This document shows, piece after piece, positions 1 to 6,363 of a stretch of 14,143 nucleotides of DNA; position 1 is the stretch's first letter; each line of letters starts with the position of its first letter. The position numbers and the translations under genes were made by a program. The notes under the pieces were generated by a model. It was not told where the DNA came from. It did no database searches and worked only from the letters and a program-made list of their open reading frames with translations. Origin of the DNA: an uncultured Desulfobacterales bacterium (GTDB taxonomy: Bacteria > Desulfobacterota > Desulfobacteria > Desulfobacterales > JAFDCJ01); NCBI GenBank assembly GCA_945787595.1, contig CALZJV010000337.1:1-14143 (forward strand). The letters are read 5' to 3'.

Positions 1-4
1 GATT

Positions 5-1225
5 ATGGAAACGATAGAAATTACCGAAGCCCGCCGACTGGCGCTCGCCCGGGCCGGACTTCTCAAACCAGAGTGGACCGGTCTTCCCAAGCGCGCAACG
101 GGTATCACGCTTCGGGCCCGCAAAGCGGCCCACCGAATTATCCGGCGCTTCGGTTACCTGCAACTAGACACCGTCTCGATCGCCGGCGCCCGAAGCCATG
201 CAATCGTGCTTCTTTCGCGCCTCGAAGGATTCGATCATAAGCTGGCAGAGGCGTTGCTGCGTCCCCGCGCGCCGCTTTTCGAGTACTGGGGGCATGAAGC
301 AAGCTGGATCCCTATTGAGCTTTATCCGGTCTTCGAATTTCGTCGCAAGGCATTTCGCCGTCATCCCTGGTGGGGGGATCTCATCGGGCAACACCCGAAA
401 ATTTCAGAAAATCTGCAACGACGTATTCGAGACGAAGGACCCATTCGCTCTCTCGATATGGAAGGCGGCGGCAGTCGCGGGTGGTGGGATCTGAAAATGG
501 TCAAACGGGTGGCAACCGCACTGTGGTCATCGGGGGAGCTTGCCATTCGTGAGCGGCGGAATTTTCAGAGGATTTACGATCTTGCCGAACGCGTCATTCC
601 CGAGTGCTGGCGGCAAAACGGCTTGTCCGAACCGCAAGCCATCGAGCAACTGCTTGTTCAAGCACTGAAGGGACATGGTTGGGCCTCGACCGGCACTCTC
701 TCTCAAACCTGGCGGCTTACCAACCAACAAAAGAGCATTACGGCTGCCCTAAACCGCCTCGTTGAAAAGGGCATAATTGTCCCCTGTGTACTCGCAGGCG
801 ACGACAAAAAGAAACGTCCCGGTTGGATCCGACCTATCGACCTCGAGCTCGCAGCACGCCTCAAGCGTGTGCGACCGCGCGCTGCCCGGGGTGTTCTGCT
901 TTCGCCCTTTGACCCGGTGCTTTGGGATCGGCGACGTGTCCAGCAACTGTTTGTTTTTGATCAGGTTTTGGAGATTTTCAAACCCGCACCAAAGCGCAAA
1001 TATGGCTACTATTGTCTTCCGGTGCTTGCCGGGGATAAATTTGTGGGGCGAGTCGATCTCAAGGCCGATTGGAAAGCCGAAAAACTCAAGGTGCTTTCAG
1101 TCCTATTCGAAAAAGGGAACGTGATTGACAGGGTGAACTCTAATGACCGTGAAGCTGTGCGAACGGCACTTGACCGCTATGCGGCAGCGCTGAATTTGAA
1201 ACTTGCCGGTAGAAGGTTATCCTGA
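5..1225 (+). CDS. YcaQ/AlkZ-like winged-helix DNA glycosylase
   Basis: The 406-residue protein matches the YcaQ/AlkZ (HTH_42) family in length (about 400 aa) and pattern. This family consists of HEAT-like/winged-helix DNA glycosylases that remove bulky alkyl adducts or unhook interstrand crosslinks. The N-terminal part carries YLQLDTVSI (Q53-L54-D55), the Q-x-D catalytic motif typical of the YcaQ branch, followed by ARSHAIVLLSRL. A conserved YWGHEASWIP segment lies near residue 95. A winged-helix stretch follows in the middle (around HGWASTGTLSQTWRL), and the C-terminal LLSPFDPVLWDRRR block is characteristic of the family. The ATG at position 5 lies at the window edge, so no ribosome site can be judged and a slightly earlier start is possible. 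It appears monocistronic here. The glycosylase assignment is family knowledge; the actual lesion is unknown. Confidence 0.85.
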   Translation: METIEITEARRLALARAGLLKPEWTGLPKRATGITLRARKAAHRIIRRFGYLQLDTVSIAGARSHAIVLLSRLEGFDHKLAEALLRPRAPLFEYWGHEASWIPIELYPVFEFRRKAFRRHPWWGDLIGQHPKISENLQRRIRDEGPIRSLDMEGGGSRGWWDLKMVKRVATALWSSGELAIRERRNFQRIYDLAERVIPECWRQNGLSEPQAIEQLLVQALKGHGWASTGTLSQTWRLTNQQKSITAALNRLVEKGIIVPCVLAGDDKKKRPGWIRPIDLELAARLKRVRPRAARGVLLSPFDPVLWDRRRVQQLFVFDQVLEIFKPAPKRKYGYYCLPVLAGDKFVGRVDLKADWKAEKLKVLSVLFEKGNVIDRVNSNDREAVRTALDRYAAALNLKLAGRRLS

Positions 1226-1279
1226 AATGTAGGGCTAATTCTTGATTTTAATGATCACTAATACAATTGCAACTTCTAG

Positions 1280-1567
1280 TTAATTGAGGGTTCGGGGAGA
1301 TTCTCAAAGCCGACGCGCTGCATGGATAATCGCCACCGTAACCGCATGGACTCGACCCTAAAGCATCGTAATGAATGAACAGTAATAAAAATGAAAACGG
1401 AATGTGGTGTGCAATGCCGGGATTTGATGATTAATAAAAGCCGCAGAGCAAATCTGTTCATCCATAACGATCCCTAATGGTCTCAGGCAGCATCCGTTTT
1501 CGGTGGCGATCATCCACTCCGCTATATTCATAGGTTTACACTGAAAACTCCCCGACCCCTCAATTAA
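1280..1567. mobile_element. MITE-like element with 16-bp terminal inverted repeats and TTAA flanks
   Basis: The two ends are TTGAGGGTTCGGGGAG (1284-1299) and, at 1548-1563, a sequence whose reverse complement is TTGAGGGGTCGGGGAG: 15 of 16 bases match. Each end is immediately flanked by TTAA (1280-1283 and 1564-1567), as expected for a 4-bp TTAA target duplication. The element proper is 280 bp and holds no intact ORF. A minus-strand frame of 61 codons runs through the left end, but I do not recognise it as a transposase. A non-autonomous derivative of a TTAA-targeting DDE insertion sequence is the simplest reading; IS1380-like elements and piggyBac relatives come to mind but cannot be confirmed from the ends alone. 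This element fills most of the gap between the glycosylase and the hydrolase genes. Confidence 0.6.
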
Positions 1568-1588
1568 TTTTCATGCAAGACTCAGGTT

Positions 1589-2356
1589 TTACACCAGCCG
1601 GGTAATATCTTTGGCGACCTCCGGATAATTTTCCAAAAGGAGCCGATCATGCCCCGGAAACAACAGATCAGGAGAAGACACCCTTGCACGCAGCTTATCA
1701 TATGTCCGCATCCATCCAACCAGATCAACAATGAGACTACTGGGCCAATCCTCCGCATAGTTGCGAAAGACATGGGCGCAGTCAGAGCCGAGGATAGCGG
1801 TACCCCTGTCGGTGTTCACTGCCACGGTCTGCAGCGCGACCGTGTGTCCCGGAGACAGGAGGCATTGGATACCGGGTAGAATCTCCTGATCACCATTAAG
1901 AAGGACCAAGCGATCCGTACCTTCGAGCGCAGCCAGGTAGGCAGTGGAGGCTGGATCTGATACCTGCTTGAATGGTGGCCTCCCGGCGACCGGGTCTGCC
2001 AGCCAGAACCGGTATTCATCTTCCTGAATGTAAATCGTTGCCCGAGGGAAAAGGCTTACGCCGCCGGCATGGTCAAAATGCATGTGGGTTATAACAACGT
2101 GACGAACTTCATTTGCGTTGACGTTCATCCGGGCAAGAACTTCAACGGGGCTTACGTATCCGTCAAGCTCTCTTTCCCCGGCCATTTGCGGCGTGACACC
2201 GGCATCCACGATCACGGTTTCGTCCGCCCCCTTGATGCACCAAAAATAATAATTTATTTTTTCAATTTTATCCCAATCCCGATACCACATCAGCTGGGCT
2301 CCGGTTCTGACAAATGGACCGGCATATTTCAGGGCATAAATCTCATAATCGGACAT
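1589..2356 (-). CDS. Metallo-beta-lactamase-fold hydrolase, AHL-lactonase-like
   Basis: This 255-residue protein is a metallo-beta-lactamase-superfamily hydrolase resembling N-acyl-homoserine lactonase-type enzymes. All metal-binding elements are intact: HMHFDHAGG (H91, H93, D95, H96), SPGHT (H171), GSDCAH (D192) and FPGHD (H236), so a dinuclear metal site is expected. There is no signal peptide, so it is probably cytoplasmic. I start it at the ATG complementary to 2354-2356 because AGGAGGGG lies just upstream at good spacing. The frame stays open 20 more codons to an ATG at 2416, but that segment lacks a ribosome site and does not look like this family. The substrate is unknown: family members hydrolyse lactones, thioesters or phosphoesters, so quorum quenching is only one possibility. 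It stands alone, with its 3' end close to the MITE-like element. Confidence 0.85.
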   Translation of the reverse strand: MSDYEIYALKYAGPFVRTGAQLMWYRDWDKIEKINYYFWCIKGADETVIVDAGVTPQMAGERELDGYVSPVEVLARMNVNANEVRHVVITHMHFDHAGGVSLFPRATIYIQEDEYRFWLADPVAGRPPFKQVSDPASTAYLAALEGTDRLVLLNGDQEILPGIQCLLSPGHTVALQTVAVNTDRGTAILGSDCAHVFRNYAEDWPSSLIVDLVGWMRTYDKLRARVSSPDLLFPGHDRLLLENYPEVAKDITRLV

Positions 2357-2463
2357 GAACCCCTCCTGTTGCTCGATATGATTGTTACACGACTTGAGTG
2401 CAAAACGCTCGATCAAGGTGTCGATCGTTTTAGTATTCGTTCTGTGAGAAGGTTACTAAAAAA

Positions 2464-2770
2464 ATGAACGTCGAACATTGAACATCCAACATCGAATAAT
2501 GTATTCTGTCAATTAAAAAAGGCTGTGAAAAGCAAAACCATCCTTCGAGACTTGTCCGCCTTTGGAGGATTCTGCGATTCGCTTGTTTTAGATTCGATAA
2601 AGCGCAGCGCCATCAATATTCGACGTTCGATGTTCGACGTTCAATCTGTTTGCGGTGCCGGCCAGGCGGAGTTTCACATAAGCGGCGCCGCTGGCCTGAA
2701 AAACAGATAGTTTAATCATCAAGAAAACGTGCCATTTTGGCGTAGTTTCATACGAGCGGCGCCTCTGGCC
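2464..2770 (-). repeat. Dispersed intergenic hairpin repeat, copy 1
   Basis: This is the longest of three related intergenic sequences (others at 6182-6325 and 9451-9625); it lies in the opposite orientation to the 9451 copy. It contains a perfect 13-bp inverted repeat (GAACGTCGAACAT at 2466-2478 and its complement at 2630-2642) enclosing a segment with CGAAGGATGGTTTTGCTTT on the minus strand. A GTTTCACATAAGCGGCGCC unit follows (2671-2696), and a second, diverged version of that unit lies at 2745-2770 (22 of 26 bases identical). Reading frames across it are spurious; the same pseudo-peptide recurs in the 9451 copy only because the DNA repeats. It may be a miniature mobile element or a structured intergenic repeat. 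No transposase is present. Confidence 0.6.
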
Positions 2771-2984
2771 GCAAGCGTCCAGTCTGATCGAAAAAGAAAC
2801 TCCGTGAATTCGTAAGGGGGGCCACCGTGCCCGCCGGCTTCGGATCATCGCATTCCCGGGGATATGGTCGGCACGGTGGTGCGATATGACGGATTCTCAC
2901 TGTTCGCTGCAAGAGATCCCAATATTGTCCTATCTTTCAGATTCACACAAGGTTAGTTATGGGCCAGGGGTGTCAGGAAGGCGA
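2771..2984. other. Intergenic DNA with a 10-bp inverted repeat
   Basis: No convincing gene is present. CCACCGTGCC (2822-2831) pairs perfectly with GGCACGGTGG (2870-2879) across a 38-base loop. No T-run follows, so this is not a standard terminator. One short plus-strand frame (ATG at 2864 to TAG at 2954) encodes a 30-residue peptide that looks somewhat protein-like, but it has no ribosome site and no recognisable family; it could be a gene remnant. Confidence 0.3.
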
Positions 2985-3055
2985 GTCGCTAAATCCTGAA
3001 ACCTTTGGTTCCTGACAACATGTTGTCAGATAAAACCCGATAAAGGCCTATAATC
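2985..3055 (+). promoter_or_regulatory. kor operon promoter region with perfect 18-bp palindrome
   Basis: CTGACAACATGTTGTCAG (3012-3029) is a perfect 18-bp palindrome, typical of a dimeric repressor or activator site. A consensus -10 box, TATAAT, lies at 3049-3054, and TTGTCA within the palindrome (3023-3028) resembles a -35 box, although the 20-bp spacing is long. If this promoter is real, transcription starts near 3061 and leaves a leader of about 127 nt before korC; the upstream ATG at 3056 would then not be used. The whole 71-bp region aligns without gaps to 9665-9735 upstream of hdrB: 17 of 18 bases in the palindrome, 20 of 27 before it, and a conserved GGCCTA after it. I do not recognise the regulator family from the half-site. 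Confidence 0.55.
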
Positions 3056-3187
3056 ATGCATTTTTCTATCAGAGGCCTTTCTCCGACCGCCGTTGCAGAT
3101 AAATTATTGACTGTTGTTGTTATTTTTTATATGGTTCTCTCAGCGTTTGATGCTTTTAACGGCAACCGGGAAAGCAACCTTCGAATC

Positions 3188-3766
3188 ATGAAAGCCAAAT
3201 TCAGACTGGCCGGACGTGGCGGACAAGGCATCAAATTTGCGGGAAGTTTTCTGGCCAGAGCCGCCATGAAAGCCAATTACCATACCACAGTGTCCGTGGA
3301 CTACACCCCTTCGGTTCGCGGCGGACCGATCTTTTGTGATGTTGTTATCGGTTCAGCGCAAATTTCCTACCCCTTCTGCGACCGCGACGCCGACGTATTA
3401 CTGATGTTGGATCAAGAGGGCGCCCGAAGAGCCAGCGAAAGTGTCTGCCCCAAAACAGCTTGTTTTGTAGATACTCACACCGTCAAGGATCCTGAAAAAT
3501 ACATCATCCGGGGACTGCTTTTTCGATGTCCATTTTCAAAATGCGCTGATGAAAACAAGATCACCGGCGCAGTCAACGTCCTCACCCTGGGATGGCTCTC
3601 ACAATATATTCGTCAGAAAGCTGCCGTAGGTGAGTTGCCGGCCCTGGAAGATGGCCATTACCGTCAGGTGATAGAAGGCCTGCCGCGGCGTTTCAGAGAA
3701 GTCAATTCACGGGCCTTTGAGCTTGGAAAAATGCTTTTCGATGAAGCGCCCGTAAAATCAGCATAA
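3188..3766 (+). CDS. korC: 2-oxoacid:ferredoxin oxidoreductase, gamma subunit
   Basis: This 192-residue protein is the gamma subunit (KorC/PorG type) of a thiamine-diphosphate 2-oxoacid:ferredoxin oxidoreductase, which converts a 2-oxoacid plus CoA to acyl-CoA, CO2 and reduced ferredoxin in the cytoplasm. The start MKAKFRLAGRGGQGIKFAG shows the family's GRGGQG loop (residues 9-14), and SVDYTPSVRGGP follows as in other gamma subunits. The frame is open upstream to an ATG at 3056, adding 44 residues with a hydrophobic stretch, but the gamma-subunit N-terminus begins exactly at 3188 and a good -10 box abuts 3056, so I chose 3188. Its ribosome site is weak. It is the first gene of the korCDAB run; korD follows after 9 bases. 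Confidence 0.9.
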   Translation: MKAKFRLAGRGGQGIKFAGSFLARAAMKANYHTTVSVDYTPSVRGGPIFCDVVIGSAQISYPFCDRDADVLLMLDQEGARRASESVCPKTACFVDTHTVKDPEKYIIRGLLFRCPFSKCADENKITGAVNVLTLGWLSQYIRQKAAVGELPALEDGHYRQVIEGLPRRFREVNSRAFELGKMLFDEAPVKSA

Positions 3767-3775
3767 CGGGAGGGT

Positions 3776-4060
3776 ATGATGTTTCCCTCAAATCGAAAAC
3801 CCATTCTGGCTCCGCCACAGATCAAAAAGTACTATCGCGTTATAGTGGACAGCGAACAATGCGACGGTTGCAGTTTATGCACAGCCTTCTGCCCATTGGA
3901 TGTCCTGGAAATTGGCGCTCAAACCAACCGCCGCATGCTCCACTTTGCCGTGGTTGCAAACCCTCTGAACTGCCTCGGATGTGAGCAGTGTGAACGAATC
4001 TGTCCCGGCGCTGCCATATTTGTCAACGAGGTGGAAAGCGAACTGGAGGCCTTGGTGTGA
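3776..4060 (+). CDS. korD: 2-oxoacid:ferredoxin oxidoreductase, 2[4Fe-4S] delta subunit
   Basis: This 94-residue ferredoxin-like protein has two complete 4Fe-4S motifs, CDGCSLCTAFCP (C29, C32, C35, C39) and CLGCEQCERICP (C66, C69, C72, C76). It corresponds to the delta subunit that carries electrons from the thiamine/cluster site of the oxidoreductase towards external ferredoxin. CGGGAGGG precedes a tandem ATGATG (3776 and 3779); the second ATG gives slightly better spacing, so the protein may be one residue shorter. Its stop codon overlaps the korA start by four bases (GTGA), indicating translational coupling. Length and cluster spacing are ordinary for four-subunit enzymes. Confidence 0.9.
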   Translation: MMFPSNRKPILAPPQIKKYYRVIVDSEQCDGCSLCTAFCPLDVLEIGAQTNRRMLHFAVVANPLNCLGCEQCERICPGAAIFVNEVESELEALV

Positions 4061-5220
4061 AAAACGACAGCATCAGCGTTGAATACCAAAGCCCCGAGCC
4101 CGCACCGGTTTTAAGCACCGGCAATCATGCCTGCGCCGAAGGTGCCCTGGCTGTAGGTTGCCGATTTTTCGGCGGCTACCCCATCACGCCTTCATCCGAA
4201 GTTGCGGAACTGATGTCCAAACGCCTGCCTATGGTTGACGGCACGTTTGTGCAGATGGAAGACGAAATTGCTTCTATTATGGCCTGTCTGGGCGCCTCGT
4301 TTGCCGGGGTAAAAGCCATGACAGCAACATCGGGTCCCGGCCTGTCACTGATGGCAGAGAGCATCGGTCTGGCTGTCATGATGGAAGTTCCGCTGGTAAT
4401 CGTCACGGTCATGCGGGGCGGACCCAGCACCGGGCAGCCCACCAATGCCTCACAATCCGATGTTTATCAGGTGCGTTATGCCTCCCATGGCGATTATGAA
4501 CTCATCGTGCTGGCTCCCGGCTCGGTCCAGGAAATGTACGAGCTGACCATTCGGGCTTTCAATCTTTCCGAAAGCTACCGAACCCCGGTCATAGTGGCCG
4601 CCGACGGAACCCTGGGACAGATGATGGAACCTCTGTCCTTGAAGCCGGTGGTCAAGCAGGTGCAGCGGAAAGCGCCACAGGTATCCCCGCAGGATTACAA
4701 ACCCTTCCAGGTCCTGGATGAGGACCTGGTACCGGCCATGGCCGTCGCCGGCACGGACTATGACTTTTACGCCACCGGTCTCACCCACGATGAAATGGGC
4801 AATCCCCGCATGGACCCCGAGTCAGCCGAAAAGCTGATTACGCGTCTCTGCGCCAAAATACGCCGGGTACGCAGCCACGTCAACGACTGGGAGACATACG
4901 GCTTGGATGATGCCAAGCTTGTGGTTCTGGCCTACGGGGTCAACGCCCGTGGTGTTCGCGAAGCCGCCGAACGGATGCGCGCTGAGGGACATAAGATCGG
5001 AATGGTTCGGCTGAAAAGCCTGTGGCCTTTTCCGGATGAACTCATGGATAAGCTTGGGCGCCAGGTTCAAAAGGTCGTCGTTTCCGAGCTGAATAACGGC
5101 ATGCTTATTCGGGAAGTTGAACGTTTCAGACATCGCTTCAGTGTTGCGGGAATAACGGTTCCGACACCGGTGCCGTTGAGACCAAGCGAGATTTACCATC
5201 GTCTACTCGAGGAAATCTAA
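4057..5220 (+). CDS. korA: 2-oxoacid:ferredoxin oxidoreductase, alpha subunit
   Basis: The 387-residue alpha subunit has the usual length for the four-subunit KorA/VorB type. It shows GYPITPSSEVAE (residues 40-51), the FVQMEDEIASI segment, TATSGPG (89-95), and GGPSTGQPTNASQSDVYQVR (121-140) followed by YASHGDYELI. These are the signatures of the pyrimidine-binding half of the TPP enzyme. The GPSTGQPT and HGDYE block is closest to what I know of 2-oxoglutarate:ferredoxin oxidoreductases of archaea and anaerobes, so 2-oxoglutarate is the favoured substrate; branched-chain or aryl 2-oxoacids cannot be excluded. It starts with GTG at 4057, four bases before the end of korD, with GGAGG about seven bases upstream. 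The beta subunit follows after four bases. Confidence 0.92.
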   Translation: MKNDSISVEYQSPEPAPVLSTGNHACAEGALAVGCRFFGGYPITPSSEVAELMSKRLPMVDGTFVQMEDEIASIMACLGASFAGVKAMTATSGPGLSLMAESIGLAVMMEVPLVIVTVMRGGPSTGQPTNASQSDVYQVRYASHGDYELIVLAPGSVQEMYELTIRAFNLSESYRTPVIVAADGTLGQMMEPLSLKPVVKQVQRKAPQVSPQDYKPFQVLDEDLVPAMAVAGTDYDFYATGLTHDEMGNPRMDPESAEKLITRLCAKIRRVRSHVNDWETYGLDDAKLVVLAYGVNARGVREAAERMRAEGHKIGMVRLKSLWPFPDELMDKLGRQVQKVVVSELNNGMLIREVERFRHRFSVAGITVPTPVPLRPSEIYHRLLEEI

Positions 5221-5224
5221 AACC

Positions 5225-6091
5225 ATGCTGCAGCAATCCACCGGTGATGGACATCATCAAAGCGAACACCCTCTGGCCGAGATGCTGAATCTACATCGAT
5301 TTGTATTCTGCTCAGGTTGTCTGATCGGCACGGTCATCACTTCCCTGGCCACCTGCTTGAAGGAGGAGAATCTGACCGCCCGGGATTATGCCATCGTGTC
5401 CGGTATCGGATGCACCGGACGAGCGAGCGGCTGTTTCAAGGCCCCTGCTTTTCACACCACCCATGGCAGGGCCATCCCCTTTGCTACCGGCCTGAAGTTG
5501 GCCAAGCCGCGCATCAAAGTGTTTGTTCTCTCCGGCGATGGGGATATTGCCGCCATCGGCGGCAATCACTTCATCCATGCCGCCAGACGCAATATCGATA
5601 TCAGTGTGATCTGCGTCAACAACAGTGTTTACGGCATGACCGGCGGACAGGCGGCCCCGACGACCCAACTCGGCGACATCACTTCCACCACACCCTATGG
5701 GAACGTTGAGCCTCCCTTCAATCTGGTCGATCTGGCGGCAGCTTCAGGCGCCACCTATGTGGCCCGCTGGCCGGGGTACGACACCCTGAGGCTTCAAAAA
5801 AGTCTGCGCAAAGCACTGAATCGCAAGGGCTTTAGTTTCATCGAAGTCATTGTTCCCTGCTTCACCCAATACGGCCGTCGCAATCGCAAAGAAGGAACGA
5901 TCGAAATGATGGAATGGCTGCGTGCAATCGTTGATCTTCGGGTGGGATGCCTGCCCCACGAGGCGGTTTTGGATCTAAACGGTGGTCTCGCGGTTTGCGG
6001 CGAGTTTGTTGAAACAGATGGGATAGGATTCATTGAAAACCTTCAAAAACTTCGCGAACGTGTCAAAGAAAGGAATGCCGGGAAACAGTAG
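5225..6091 (+). CDS. korB: 2-oxoacid:ferredoxin oxidoreductase, TPP-binding beta subunit
   Basis: The 288-residue beta subunit binds thiamine diphosphate and a proximal [4Fe-4S] cluster. The TPP motif begins with GDGD (104-107) and ends with NNSVYG (132-137). The usual HTTHGRAIPFATGLKLA block (78-94) and MTGGQ are present. Cluster cysteines are C29 and C32 (CSGC, where CPGC is commoner) and C212 in VPCFTQYGRRN. GAGGAA lies about ten bases before the ATG. It is the last gene of the compact kor run. A 272-bp repeat-containing gap separates it from hdrA, so whether they share a transcript is uncertain, although no T-tailed terminator is visible in between. The C-terminal 60 residues are less conserved but continue the family length. 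Confidence 0.92.
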   Translation: MLQQSTGDGHHQSEHPLAEMLNLHRFVFCSGCLIGTVITSLATCLKEENLTARDYAIVSGIGCTGRASGCFKAPAFHTTHGRAIPFATGLKLAKPRIKVFVLSGDGDIAAIGGNHFIHAARRNIDISVICVNNSVYGMTGGQAAPTTQLGDITSTTPYGNVEPPFNLVDLAAASGATYVARWPGYDTLRLQKSLRKALNRKGFSFIEVIVPCFTQYGRRNRKEGTIEMMEWLRAIVDLRVGCLPHEAVLDLNGGLAVCGEFVETDGIGFIENLQKLRERVKERNAGKQ

Positions 6092-6181
6092 TTCAGAGGT
6101 CAGGCCAGCCGCTGACCTGAAAAGTGTACCCGCCTTGGCGGGAGGGCAGTTTGATCTAAAAGGAGACTTTGAGCTAGCAGG

Positions 6182-6325
6182 GTTTCATACGAAGATAAAA
6201 GGCAAATATCGAATACTGAATGTCGAATGTCGAAGGAAGGAATTCTATCGATTTTAATAAATAGATCGAGCGAAGCGACATCCACAAATATTCAATCTTC
6301 AATTCCGGCTCGGCCGGGTAAAATA
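6182..6325 (-). repeat. Dispersed intergenic hairpin repeat, copy 2
   Basis: In the gap between korB and hdrA, the minus strand carries TAGAATTCCTTCCTTCGACA, then TATTCGATATT and, at its far end, a GTATGAAAC unit. These occur in the same order as in the 9451-9625 copy, with which it aligns over about 140 bp. The inverted repeat inside this copy is imperfect. Just upstream, CCCGCC-TT-GGCGGG near 6128-6141 can form a short GC hairpin, but no T-run follows it. The rest of 6092-6363 holds no gene. The hdrA ribosome site (GAGGAG, 6350-6355) lies beyond the repeat. Confidence 0.55.
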
Positions 6326-6363
6326 AATGCTTCAGATTCAAGCCACTTCGAGGAGTCAGTGCC

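Noticed and set aside
2357..2416. A 20-residue extension of the metallo-hydrolase from 2416
   Set aside because: AGGAGGGG sits directly before the ATG at 2356, and the extension itself contains that ribosome site.
2588..2848. An 86-residue minus-strand frame whose VKLRLAGTANR peptide resembles one at 9461-9495 (VAGTANR)
   Set aside because: The similarity comes from the dispersed DNA repeat; codon use and flanks give no sign of a gene.
2864..2956. A 30-residue plus-strand ORF (MVGTVVRYDGF...)
   Set aside because: It has no ribosome site and no recognised family; it is too short to call and may be a remnant or chance.
3056..3187. A 44-residue hydrophobic N-terminal extension of KorC starting at 3056
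   Set aside because: The family N-terminus begins exactly at 3188, and the TATAAT box at 3049-3054 directly abuts 3056, so this stretch is more likely leader RNA than protein.
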